Below, in pieces: positions 1-7,777 of a DNA stretch of 64,000 bases (position 1 is the first letter of the stretch; each line of letters starts with the position of its first letter). Under the pieces are notes generated by a model that was given only the letters and a program-made list of their open reading frames with translations, was not told where the DNA came from and made no database searches. Origin of the DNA: Mesorhizobium sp. M1E.F.Ca.ET.045.02.1.1 (GTDB lineage: Bacteria; Pseudomonadota; Alphaproteobacteria; Rhizobiales; Rhizobiaceae); the NCBI RefSeq assembly GCF_003952485.1, contig NZ_CP034447.1, positions 1,178,001 through 1,242,000 on the forward strand, written 5' to 3'. The translations under genes and the position numbers were made by a program.

Positions 1-1
1 A

Positions 2-253
2 GTATTTCTGAAGGGCAGGTCATCACCGAAGACACGGATTCGTGACGTTATGGAACGGGACGTCGCCTATGTGGAGCCGGGGCAGAGCACCGAAGCTTGC
101 ATGGCCCTGATGACCGAGAAACGAATCAGGCACCTCCCGGTTTTGCGTGATGGGCGTCTCGTAGGACTGATATCTATTGGCGACCTCATGAAAAGCATAA
201 TCGCGGACCGTGAGTTCAACATCGATCAACTTGTGCGCTATGTACAAGGCTGA
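2..253 (+). CDS. CBS domain protein, 5' end outside the window
   Basis: This is the C-terminal part of a CBS-domain protein; the reading frame is already open at base 2 and the start lies to the left of the window. The visible 83 residues contain the typical second CBS motif: an RDVM entry, then a stretch ending in RIRHLPVL, then GRLVGLISIGDL. CBS pairs (Bateman modules) bind adenine nucleotides and act as energy or ligand sensors. Small stand-alone CBS-pair proteins are common in rhizobia, and the product ends soon after the domain, so this is probably one of them. It is followed after 16 bases by a flavin-binding-fold protein on the same strand, suggesting co-transcription. The effector and partner cannot be told from the fragment. 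Confidence 0.85.
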   Translation, partial: VFLKGRSSPKTRIRDVMERDVAYVEPGQSTEACMALMTEKRIRHLPVLRDGRLVGLISIGDLMKSIIADREFNIDQLVRYVQG

Positions 254-269
254 ATAGGAGATCGGGCCG

Positions 270-716
270 ATGATGATCCGCACGCTCTCGACTCTGGAAT
301 GCACGAAACTGCTGGCGGCCAATCGTGCCGGCCATCTGGCATGTGCGAAGGATGGACAACCTTACCTCGTGTGCTTCAACTATGCCTACGCCGACAATCA
401 CCTCTATTCGTTCTCTTTGCCGGGTAAGAAAATCGACTGGATGCGGGCCAATCCCCTGGTGTGCGCCCAGGTCGACGAACACACCCACGGGCGCGGATGG
501 AGAAGCGTGATTGTCGACGGCCGCTATGAGGAACTGCCGGACCTGGTCGGCCACAAGGCTCAGCGCGAGCATGCATGGTCGGTGCTGAGCAAGCACGCGG
601 ACTGGTGGGAGCCCGGTGCGCTCAAGCCTGTCATGCCTCCCGTGTCAGATAACTTGCCGCACGTTTTTTACCGGATCCATGTCGAGCAAGTCTCGGGACG
701 GGAAGCAAGTGAATAG
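270..716 (+). CDS. pyridoxamine 5'-phosphate oxidase-family (flavin-binding split-barrel) protein
   Basis: A 148-residue protein of the COG3467/NimA-like split-barrel family, which binds FMN, heme or F420-type cofactors. The pattern is characteristic: a short N-terminal helix (LSTLECTKLLAANRAGHLAC), a strand reading KDGQPYLVCFNYAYADNHLYSFSLPGKKIDWMRANP, then VCAQVDE and a strand with SVIVDGRYEELPD. The full family length is present. The start ATGATG at 270 lies 13 bases after a GGAG-like sequence; the second ATG is possible. It follows the CBS gene closely, a pairing seen in stress-related operons of rhizobia, but the substrate is unknown. Function beyond 'flavin-nucleotide-binding' is inference. 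Confidence 0.8.
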   Translation: MMIRTLSTLECTKLLAANRAGHLACAKDGQPYLVCFNYAYADNHLYSFSLPGKKIDWMRANPLVCAQVDEHTHGRGWRSVIVDGRYEELPDLVGHKAQREHAWSVLSKHADWWEPGALKPVMPPVSDNLPHVFYRIHVEQVSGREASE

Positions 717-735
717 GCTGTCGACTTTCGAATGC

Positions 736-2322
736 TTATAAAGCCGGGCTGTCGTCAAGCGTCGCTACGGTCTTCAGCGCGCCGTCGAGCATGTCGCCCT
801 TCTCGTCCTTCAGCGCCGCCTCGCGCAGGCGGCGGAGCCAGTCGGCGGCGTCTTCTCTGCCCTTGAGCATGGGAAGCGCCGAGAGCACACGGTCGAATTT
901 CGACTGGGCGCGGGCGTGGGTGTCGCTGTAGCCCTTGATCAACCGGCGGCAGTTCAGGATCTCTGTGCCGAGCGCATAATTTTCGCGCGCATGGGCGAGC
1001 GCCAGTTCGTACCAGCGCTCCAGATGCTCCATCTCGACCTTGTGGCGCAGCAGACGGCGGCGCCAGCGGCGCAGGCCGCCGATGAACCAGAGCGTGGCGA
1101 AGCCGGCAAAACTGTCGGTGCGGATATGGCGGCCGCGATTGATGCGGCGGTCGAGGAAGGCAGCGAGCTTCGGCCGGTTCTCGATGTAGCTGCCGAGCCC
1201 CACCGGCAGCGTGCCGCAGAACTCCTCGATGCGCGGATGGAAATATTCGGTGACCTGGAGGACCGAGCCTTCCTTGACGCCGATCTCCTTGCGCACGCGC
1301 CTGTCACGGGTCGAGCGCGTCTTGAGGTCGGCGACGCGGATCATGTCGTCATAGCACATGGCGTTGGCGAGATGCTTGGCGGCGGCAATCGACAGCGCGT
1401 AGCCGCGTTCCGCATTGTCCAGCGGAACCGCCTTGTCCAGCCGGTCGAGATATTCGCCGCCGTAGGCGATGTCCTGGAAGTCGACGACCTTCTTCAGGCC
1501 GCGTTCGGCCATGTCGCGCACCGGCTCTGGCAATGCCGCGACGCGGGCAGCAAGCTCCTGCCAGCCAATCAGCAGGGTTTCCGGGCCGCTGACCTTCGCG
1601 ACTGGGCGAGTCTCGGGAGCAGCGGGTTTCGCCGCAGCCGTACCCCCGGTCGGCGCCGCAGCGATGCCGCGCGCGCGATCGTAAGCAGCGCCAAAGGCGG
1701 CGAGGCTTGCCTTGACGCCGCGGCCGCCGGCGCCGATCGCCTGCTCGTAGCTTTCGCGCGCGAACGGCAGCGCGTCGGAACCGGCCAGCGCGCCGAGCAG
1801 GCTGGCCGAGATCATCGTGCCGTTCTCGACGGCGATCTTTTCCATGTCGAAGGCGATGAAGCGTTTTGAGGCGGCCTCGGCCGTCGCGTGCACCTTCTCC
1901 GATGAGGCGCGGCCGTCGCCCGGCTCGATCTTTTCCGAGACGGCGGCGATGCGGTGCGAGGAGGCGATCAGCGTCGTGCGCTCGGGCGTGACGAAGCCGC
2001 GGATGATGGCGCGGCCGGCTTCCATCAGCTCGGCGGCGATCAAAATGTCGACGTCGCCCTGGGAGGGCGACAGCGCGAAGACCGGCAGCCGGCCGGTGTC
2101 GCGGGCCATTTCGATGTAATAGATCGTCGCCCCCGTGCGCTGGGCGACGCCCGCCACAGACGTCGACTGGGCGATGTAGCCGCTGCGCTCGGCGACATCG
2201 GTGATCCAGTCGGCGAGCACGCCGCCGCCCTGGCCGCCGACCGCGAGCACGGCGAGTTTTATCACCCGCTCGTCATCAGTAGCGCCCACCTTCGGGCGCA
2301 AGGGTGAGGCCTGTTCAAGCAT
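736..2322 (-). CDS. iorB: indolepyruvate oxidoreductase subunit beta-family protein
   Basis: A 528-residue partner of IorA. Residues about 22-210 are the gamma-type domain of 2-oxoacid:acceptor oxidoreductases (glycine-rich AVGGQGGGVLADWI near residue 30, then AQSTSVAGVAQRTGATIYYIE). An Ala/Pro-rich linker follows near 215-240, then a C-terminal domain (DUF6537-like, about 245-510) found in long IorB proteins of alpha- and betaproteobacteria. With IorA it would oxidatively decarboxylate an aryl 2-oxoacid to an acyl-CoA, passing electrons to ferredoxin. The start overlaps the iorA stop by 8 bases, so the two are translationally coupled. In this operon I suspect the substrate is isatinate (2-aminophenylglyoxylate) rather than indolepyruvate; that is inference from context. 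Confidence 0.9.
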   Translation of the reverse strand: MLEQASPLRPKVGATDDERVIKLAVLAVGGQGGGVLADWITDVAERSGYIAQSTSVAGVAQRTGATIYYIEMARDTGRLPVFALSPSQGDVDILIAAELMEAGRAIIRGFVTPERTTLIASSHRIAAVSEKIEPGDGRASSEKVHATAEAASKRFIAFDMEKIAVENGTMISASLLGALAGSDALPFARESYEQAIGAGGRGVKASLAAFGAAYDRARGIAAAPTGGTAAAKPAAPETRPVAKVSGPETLLIGWQELAARVAALPEPVRDMAERGLKKVVDFQDIAYGGEYLDRLDKAVPLDNAERGYALSIAAAKHLANAMCYDDMIRVADLKTRSTRDRRVRKEIGVKEGSVLQVTEYFHPRIEEFCGTLPVGLGSYIENRPKLAAFLDRRINRGRHIRTDSFAGFATLWFIGGLRRWRRRLLRHKVEMEHLERWYELALAHARENYALGTEILNCRRLIKGYSDTHARAQSKFDRVLSALPMLKGREDAADWLRRLREAALKDEKGDMLDGALKTVATLDDSPAL

Positions 2323-4468
2323 CGGCGAACATCAAACGGCGGCTCTCGCGGCGGCGCTGCAAAAGGCCGATCGCAGCGCGGCGCGCGCTTTCCAGGAAAC
2401 GGTCCCAGCGGCCGGGATTGTGGACGACGTCGGCGCGATAGAAGGACGGGCAGAGCACGGCGGCATCCGCCACCTCGCCGCAATTGCCGCAGCCGACGCA
2501 GTTCTGGTCGATGCTGGCGACCGGATCGTCGCGCAGCGGATCGTCGAGCGACTTCACCGACAGCGACGGGCAGCCGGACAGCCGCATGCAGGCGTGGTCG
2601 CCGGTGCAGATGTCCTCGTCGACGCCGAATTTCGGCTTGACGATGCGCTCGCCCGCCTTGATCGCTTTGTCGACCAGCGGCTTCTCGCGGCGCTGGCGGT
2701 TGAGCATGCATTCCGACGAGGCGACGATGACCTTCGGCCCCTTCTCCTCTGTGGTCAGCGCCTCGCGCAACGCGGCTTGCATCTTGCCGACATCATAGGT
2801 GCGGTCGATGTGGCGCAGCCATTTGACGCCCATGCCCTTCACCGCCTCGGTGATCGGATGCTTGGTCGATTTCGTCCGGTTCGAGGCGCGCGAGGACAGG
2901 ATGTCCTGGCCGCCGGTAGCGGCCGAATAGAAATTGTCGACGATGACGATGACACCGTCATTCTTGTTGAAGACGGCGTTGCCGATCGAGGACGTGAGGC
3001 CGTTGTGCCAGAAGCCGCCGTCGCCGACGAAGGAGATCGAACGGCGCTTGGCCTCCGGCGAGTTGAAGGCCGATGCCGAGGCCGGCCCAAGCCCGTAGCC
3101 CATGGTGGTGGCGCCGAGCTCGAAGGGCGGCATGATCGAGAACAGGTGGCAGCCGATGTCGGAAGCTATGTGGTGCTTGCCGAGTTCCTGCTCGACCAGC
3201 TTGGTCGCGGCGAAGATCGGCCGCTCGGGGCAACCGACGCAGAAGCCTGGCGGGCGGCCAGGAACGACATTGACGAGATCGGCGGTATCGACACCCTCGC
3301 CCAGCTTGTTCGGCGCGCGAACCTCGCCGGGCAGCAGATGCGGCGCATAGGCGCGGAGGAAGGAGCCAATGCCGTCGAGCATCACCTGGCCGGTATATTC
3401 GCCGGCCATCGGCAGATGCTCCTTGCCGACCAGCTTCGTGCCGCGCCCGGCCTTGTGCAGCATGGCGGCAAAGGCCTGCTCGATATAGTTGGGCTGGCCT
3501 TCCTCCACGACCAGCACCGCCTGCTTGCCTTCGCAGAAGGCGAGGAACTCGTCATCGACCAGCGGATAGACGGCGTTGAGCACATAGAGCGGCACGTCGG
3601 TGTCGCCATAAGTGTCGGCGAGGCCGAGCCGCTGCAGCGCGCGGACGACGGAATTATACATGCCGCCCTGCATGACGATGCCGACGGAGCCGTGGTCCGA
3701 ACCGAATATCTCGTTGATCTTGCGCTCGCGGATGAAGTTCACGGCCGCCGGCCAGCGCTTGGCGACCTTCTCCTTCTCGTGCAGGAAGGAAGCGGGCGGC
3801 AGCACGATGCGGCCGGTGTCGCGGCGCGGCGCTGCAAGCGCATCGGCGACCGACATTGGCGGGCGCTTGTTGTCCTTGGCGATGAAATGGCCATGGACAT
3901 GGCAGCAGCGGATGCGCACCTGCAGCATGACCGGCGTGTTCGACGCCTCCGACAGCTCGAAGCCGTCCTCGACCGCCTTGACGATGCAGGGCAGGTTCGG
4001 GCGCGGATCGAGCAGCCAGACCTGGCTCTTCATGGCAAAGGCATGGCTGCGCTCCTGCATGATGGAGGAGCCCTCGCCATAGTCCTCGCCGACGATGATC
4101 AGCGCGCCACCGGTGACGCCGCCCGAGGCGAGGTTTGCCAGCGCGTCGGAGGCGACGTTCGTGCCGACCGTCGACTTGAATGTGGCCGCGCCCCGGATCG
4201 GGTAATGCACGGAAGCGGCAAGCATGGCGGTGGCGGTCGCCTCCGAGGCGCTCGCCTCGAAATGCACGCCGAGCTCGCCCAGAATGTCCTGCGCGTCGGC
4301 GAGCACGTCCATCAGATGGCTGATCGGCGCGCCCTGGTAACCGCCGACATAGCCGACACCGCATTGCAGCAGCGCCTTGGTGATGGCGAGGATGCCTTCG
4401 CCCGCGAATTCCTCGCCGGCCCCTAACCTCAGCCTCTCGACTTCCTTGGCAAAAGACCGTTCGGCCAT
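2315..4468 (-). CDS. iorA: indolepyruvate ferredoxin oxidoreductase, alpha subunit (TPP and Fe-S)
   Basis: A 717-residue TPP-dependent 2-oxoacid:ferredoxin oxidoreductase catalytic subunit. The N-terminal pyrimidine-binding domain has GYQGAPISHLMDVL at about residue 40. The TPP/Mg domain is marked by GCPERPIFAA, DIGCHLFS and GDGGFWHNGLTSSIGNA followed by VDNF. A C-terminal ferredoxin-like region (about 620-690) carries the cysteine sets C-x4-C-x5-C and CVGCGNC-x8-C, suitable for two Fe-S clusters. The length fits the family. It lies 49 bases downstream of a MarR gene and overlaps iorB. The classical reaction is indolepyruvate + CoA to indoleacetyl-CoA + CO2; the neighbourhood suggests another aryl 2-oxoacid, possibly isatinate, giving anthraniloyl-CoA. 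Confidence 0.93.
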   Translation of the reverse strand: MAERSFAKEVERLRLGAGEEFAGEGILAITKALLQCGVGYVGGYQGAPISHLMDVLADAQDILGELGVHFEASASEATATAMLAASVHYPIRGAATFKSTVGTNVASDALANLASGGVTGGALIIVGEDYGEGSSIMQERSHAFAMKSQVWLLDPRPNLPCIVKAVEDGFELSEASNTPVMLQVRIRCCHVHGHFIAKDNKRPPMSVADALAAPRRDTGRIVLPPASFLHEKEKVAKRWPAAVNFIRERKINEIFGSDHGSVGIVMQGGMYNSVVRALQRLGLADTYGDTDVPLYVLNAVYPLVDDEFLAFCEGKQAVLVVEEGQPNYIEQAFAAMLHKAGRGTKLVGKEHLPMAGEYTGQVMLDGIGSFLRAYAPHLLPGEVRAPNKLGEGVDTADLVNVVPGRPPGFCVGCPERPIFAATKLVEQELGKHHIASDIGCHLFSIMPPFELGATTMGYGLGPASASAFNSPEAKRRSISFVGDGGFWHNGLTSSIGNAVFNKNDGVIVIVDNFYSAATGGQDILSSRASNRTKSTKHPITEAVKGMGVKWLRHIDRTYDVGKMQAALREALTTEEKGPKVIVASSECMLNRQRREKPLVDKAIKAGERIVKPKFGVDEDICTGDHACMRLSGCPSLSVKSLDDPLRDDPVASIDQNCVGCGNCGEVADAAVLCPSFYRADVVHNPGRWDRFLESARRAAIGLLQRRRESRRLMFADA

Positions 4469-4517
4469 CTCTGCCTCCTTCCGTTGCCGCCGTTAGCTGG
4501 CGGCGCGTACGTCAAAC

Positions 4518-5000
4518 TCAAATGTCGTGCTTGCGGATATTCTTCAGCATCTTCTGGAGAATCGCGATCAGCGCGGCATATTCGGCATCGTCGACACCGT
4601 CGAACATCGCCTCGAAAGCGTCGTGCATGGCCGGCCATGCGCGGGTGAACAAAGCGCGCCCATCATCGGTCAGGAACACATGGCGGAAGCGGCTGTCGGT
4701 GACGCCCTGCTCGCGCCGGACGAGGCCCTGGCCTTCCAGCGTGTCGAGCGTGCGGCTCAAGGTCGATTGCTCGATCACCGTATAGACAGACAGATCGTTG
4801 ACGGTGACGCCGTCGGTGACTGAGAGCACAGCCAGCGTGCGCACCTGCGGAATGGTCAGGCCCTGCTTGCGGAAATCCTCGCGCAGCGTGGCGTTGTAGC
4901 GGCCCATGATGCGGTTCATCAGATAGGGCGCGAACTGCTGCAGGCCGATCTGGCCGAGGGTTGAGATGCGCTGGCGCGTTTCGGGAAGCTTCCCGTCCAT
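4518..5000 (-). CDS. MarR-family transcriptional regulator
   Basis: A 160-residue MarR protein. The winged helix covers about residues 45-115 (QGLTIPQVRTLAVLSVTDG, then a recognition helix region with VIEQSTLSRTLDTLEGQGLVRRE and the wing DSRFRHVFLTDDGRALF), flanked by N- and C-terminal dimerisation helices. I chose the ATG at 5000 because it overlaps the stop of the upstream FAD oxidoreductase as ATGA, a translational-coupling arrangement; the reading frame stays open further upstream but loses MarR similarity there. Local catabolic MarR repressors usually bind an aryl-CoA or free aromatic ligand. It is a candidate for binding the TTTMAGCNTRAAA palindromes found in this window; a second MarR is encoded at 18714-19178. 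Confidence 0.92.
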   Translation of the reverse strand: MDGKLPETRQRISTLGQIGLQQFAPYLMNRIMGRYNATLREDFRKQGLTIPQVRTLAVLSVTDGVTVNDLSVYTVIEQSTLSRTLDTLEGQGLVRREQGVTDSRFRHVFLTDDGRALFTRAWPAMHDAFEAMFDGVDDAEYAALIAILQKMLKNIRKHDI

Positions 5001-6571
5001 CACAGCCTCCCCGCCAGCAGGAAGCCGGAGCCGCCGCCAAGCCCCGCGCCCGGATGGGTTGAGGCGCCGATATGGTAGAGACCCTTGATGCCGGTCTCGT
5101 GGTTGCGACTTGCCTTGAACGGCCGCCACAGGAAGGACTGGTCGATTGTCGACGAACCGCCATAGGGGTCGCCGCCGACAAGGTTGATGTTCATCGCTTC
5201 GAGATCGGCCGGCGAATAGGCGCGGCGCGCAATGACCGTCTCCCTGAAGTCGTCGATGTGGTGGGCGAGGATCGCCTCGACCCGATCGGCAAAGGCTTCG
5301 CGCAATGCGTCGCTCCATTGTCCGTCAGCCGGTGTCTCCAACTGGCCCGCCGCATCGCCTTTGATAACGCGCGGCGCTTCGGGCAGTTGCAGCCACAGGA
5401 TCGCCTTGCCCTCCGGACAGCGCGATGCGTCTAGCGCGTGCGGCTGGCCGACGCAGATGGTCGGCACCTCCGGCAGCAGGCCGCGCACCGCCTCGTTGCA
5501 GGCCTTCGAGACACCGTCGAGCCCCGGCGTCAGATGCAGCAGCGCCACCTTGTCGAGACCCTCGCCCCGCCAGGCCGGCGGCTTGTTCAGGGCATAGTGG
5601 ATCTGGAAGTTGCCTTTGCCATAGCGATAGTCGTTCACTGCCTTGGCGGCGGCCTCCGGCGCATCCTTGCCGAGCAGGCGGCCGTAAAGCTGCGTCGGCG
5701 TGACCGAACAGATGACGCTCTCCAATGCCGTCAATGTCTCGCCGGAGGCGAGCTGCACGCCGATGGCGCGGCCATCCTTCCGAGCGATCGAGGCGACATC
5801 GGCGTTGACGCGGATGTCGCCGCCACGCTCCTTGATCAGCGCCTCGAAGGCGGCAAGCAGGTTCTTGGCGCCGCCTTTGACGATCGGCGCGCCGGCAGCC
5901 TCCAGCGCGAAGGCGATGACCTTGGCGATCTGGCCGGAGAAGGCGTCTTCCGGCCCGAGCCCGGCATGCAGCACCCAGGGCGCCCAGAGCGCGCGGACGG
6001 TGTCCGACATGTAGGCGGTCTCCAGCCAGCCACGCGCCGGCACCAGCGCCTCGCCCATGAAAGCGGCGAGGCCGCGCGGGCCGCGCCGCCAGGCCTCGCC
6101 GGCCAAGAGCTTCGTCGTCGGATAGGACCAGAGCGCACCGCCGAGCAGGCCGAACAGCAGGCCGGCATTGCGCTCGATCCCGCCGACATCGCCACCGTGA
6201 CGGTCACCGTCGCCGGAAGCGATCCGGTTCAGCGCCGCGATGTTGGCGGCGCGATCGGTGGTGAGCACGGCATGGCTGCCGTCCGGCCGAAGCACGCCGG
6301 TGGGCGTTGCGGTGTGGCAGAACTCCAGCCCATGCCGCGCGAGGTCCTTGCCAAGTGCCGCAAAGGCCGGCGAGGTGATGAACAGCACGAAGGTCGTCGC
6401 CATCACATCATGGACGAAGCCCGGCGCCGTGATCTCCTCGGTGCGCATGCAGCCGCCGATGCGGTCGTTGCGCTCGAGCACGAGCACCTTGGCGCTCTTG
6501 GCGCCAAGCATGGCCGCACAGACCAGGGCGTTGATGCCACTGCCGACGATGATGTGATCGGCGGCGGTCAT
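5000..6571 (-). CDS. NAD(P)/FAD-dependent oxidoreductase, phytoene-dehydrogenase-like
   Basis: A 523-residue flavoprotein of the phytoene desaturase-like superfamily (COG1233). An N-terminal Rossmann fold begins HIIVGSGINALVCAAML and continues with a LERNDRIGGCMRTEE stretch, the usual ADP-binding Gly-rich loop and ribose-binding acid. Near the C-terminus a PGAGLGGGSGFLLAG segment matches the FAD-binding end of this family. The ATG at 6571 is preferred because it sits just before the Rossmann strand; the open frame upstream runs into a palindromic repeat. The stop overlaps the MarR start. A paralogue is encoded divergently at 7778. The substrate is unknown; in this island dehydrogenation of an indolic intermediate such as dioxindole is plausible but unproven. 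Confidence 0.88.
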   Translation of the reverse strand: MTAADHIIVGSGINALVCAAMLGAKSAKVLVLERNDRIGGCMRTEEITAPGFVHDVMATTFVLFITSPAFAALGKDLARHGLEFCHTATPTGVLRPDGSHAVLTTDRAANIAALNRIASGDGDRHGGDVGGIERNAGLLFGLLGGALWSYPTTKLLAGEAWRRGPRGLAAFMGEALVPARGWLETAYMSDTVRALWAPWVLHAGLGPEDAFSGQIAKVIAFALEAAGAPIVKGGAKNLLAAFEALIKERGGDIRVNADVASIARKDGRAIGVQLASGETLTALESVICSVTPTQLYGRLLGKDAPEAAAKAVNDYRYGKGNFQIHYALNKPPAWRGEGLDKVALLHLTPGLDGVSKACNEAVRGLLPEVPTICVGQPHALDASRCPEGKAILWLQLPEAPRVIKGDAAGQLETPADGQWSDALREAFADRVEAILAHHIDDFRETVIARRAYSPADLEAMNINLVGGDPYGGSSTIDQSFLWRPFKASRNHETGIKGLYHIGASTHPGAGLGGGSGFLLAGRL

Positions 6572-6630
6572 CGGCGGTAGTTCCCCGTCTGCGGGAAGTG
6601 AGATCCAGTTACCCAGGATGGCGTTCCTTC

Positions 6631-6785
6631 GCGCCCCCCTCTGCCCTGCCGGGCATCTCCCCCTCTTGGGGGGAGATTGGCTGTCATCGCGGCTTTCGCC
6701 AATCTCCAAGGTCGCAGGACAGTGCGAGACGCCAAAACTGCCAATCTCGGGGGAGATGTCCGGCAGGACAGAGGGGGGTGAGCGC
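6631..6785. repeat. palindromic intergenic repeat, copy 1
   Basis: About 155 bases with long inverted ends: GCGCCCCCCTCTG on the left and CAGAGGGGGGTGAGCGC on the right, with inner arms CATCTCCCCC / GGGGGAGATG. A related copy in the opposite orientation lies at 20022-20181 and shares the interior GCTGTCATCG and CTTTCGCCAATC words. Such palindromes are frequent between genes in Mesorhizobium. Here it sits inside the 298-base gap between the isatin-hydrolase-like gene and the FAD oxidoreductase of the same operon, where it could form a transcript hairpin. I see no gene in the gap. Confidence 0.85.
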
Positions 6786-6868
6786 CAGCCTTGCCAGGCT
6801 GCCACCCATCGCCGATCATCACTTCGTTGCCCACGAGCATGATCTTCTCCCGAAGACTGCCACCTCGC

Positions 6869-7660
6869 CTATTTGCCCGGCACCAGCGCCAGGGCGCGGA
6901 TCGGGCTGCCGGTGCCGTGCTCGATCTTGAGTGGAGCGGCGATCAGGATCGCGCCCTTCGGCGGCAACTGGTCGAGATTGCAGAGGCTGGCGAGGCCGTA
7001 GCGGTTGGCCTTGTGCATCAGCGTATGCGCCGGGAATGGCGGCTCCATGCCGCCGGCCTTGCCGGCATCGGTGCCGATCGTCTCTGAGCCCCAGCCCTTG
7101 ATATCTTTGCTGATCAGGAACTGGATGGCTTCCGCCGTCGGTCCGGGCGTATGCGGGCCGGTCTCATTGGCGTTGAGGAACTCGGCCTCAGAGCCGTTGC
7201 GCTTGTACCAGTCGGTTCGCATCACCACCCATTCGCCGGGGTTGATGGCGCCATGCTTGGCTTCCCAGGCCTTGATGTGATCGACGGTGAGCAGGAAATC
7301 GTGATCGGCGGCGGCTTCCTTCGAGCAGTCGATAACATTGACCGGGCCGACGAAATTCTGTGCCGGAATGGTGTCGGTGGCGCCGTCCGGATAGTCCTTG
7401 CCGGTGATCCAGTGCTGCGGCGCGTCGAAATGCGTGCCCGAATGCTCGCCGAGCTTGAGCCAGTTCCAGGCCCACCACGGACCGTTCTTGTCATATTTGG
7501 AGATGGAATGGATCTCGACCTTCGGCGTGTCGACGGCGAGTTCCGGCGGCAGCTTGATCAGCGGTGTGTCCGGCCCGAGAGGCGCCGACAGGTCGACCAC
7601 CTTGATGGCGCCCGAGAGCAGCTGGCCGGCGACCTCGCCGAGGAGTTTTTGCGTATCCAT
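6869..7660 (-). CDS. cyclase-family metal hydrolase, isatin hydrolase-like
   Basis: A 263-residue protein of the cyclase/kynurenine-formamidase (PF04199) family. The metal-binding signature H-x-G-T-H-x-D-x-P-x-H is complete at residues 73-83. Length and layout (VVDLSAPLGPDTP start, WWAWNWLKLGEHSGTHFDAP, C-terminal LCNLDQLPPKGAILIAAPLK) resemble isatin hydrolases of Labrenzia and Bradyrhizobium more than the shorter KynB enzymes. His212 and Ser225 fall at positions I remember as important in the Labrenzia enzyme; that numbering is from memory. Isatin hydrolase opens isatin to isatinate with Mn2+. It is the first gene of the leftward operon, with GAGGG placed 9 bases before the ATG. The exact substrate is inferred; the family call is secure. 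Confidence 0.87.
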   Translation of the reverse strand: MDTQKLLGEVAGQLLSGAIKVVDLSAPLGPDTPLIKLPPELAVDTPKVEIHSISKYDKNGPWWAWNWLKLGEHSGTHFDAPQHWITGKDYPDGATDTIPAQNFVGPVNVIDCSKEAAADHDFLLTVDHIKAWEAKHGAINPGEWVVMRTDWYKRNGSEAEFLNANETGPHTPGPTAEAIQFLISKDIKGWGSETIGTDAGKAGGMEPPFPAHTLMHKANRYGLASLCNLDQLPPKGAILIAAPLKIEHGTGSPIRALALVPGK

Positions 7661-7747
7661 GTCTCTGTTCCCTCTTGTTTGTAAGGATCAAGGCTCGTTG
7701 CGGCCCTTAATATCCTACTAGACGAAAACATATGCATCTGCAATTAT

Positions 7748-7761
7748 CTTTAAGCATAAAG
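7748..7761. promoter_or_regulatory. palindromic operator candidate 1 (MarR type)
   Basis: CTTTAAGCATAAAG is a 14-base dyad with 12 of 14 positions symmetric. It lies in the 117-base gap between the divergent isatin-hydrolase-like and FAD-oxidoreductase genes, so it could control both operons. Related palindromes occur at 15343, 22947 and 23840. MarR proteins bind sites of this size and AT-rich character; which MarR binds here is not shown by the sequence. Confidence 0.6.
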
Positions 7762-7777
7762 CTTTTTGGGGCGGGGC

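Noticed and set aside
2201..4426. Open frame of 741 codons on the plus strand
   Set aside because: It is antisense to iorA, whose TPP and Fe-S motifs are clear; the translated frame is low-quality Arg/Ala/Asp-rich sequence.
6631..6785. Insertion sequence ends
   Set aside because: The palindromes have no transposase, no target duplication that I can see, and match the type of dispersed intergenic repeats of rhizobia.
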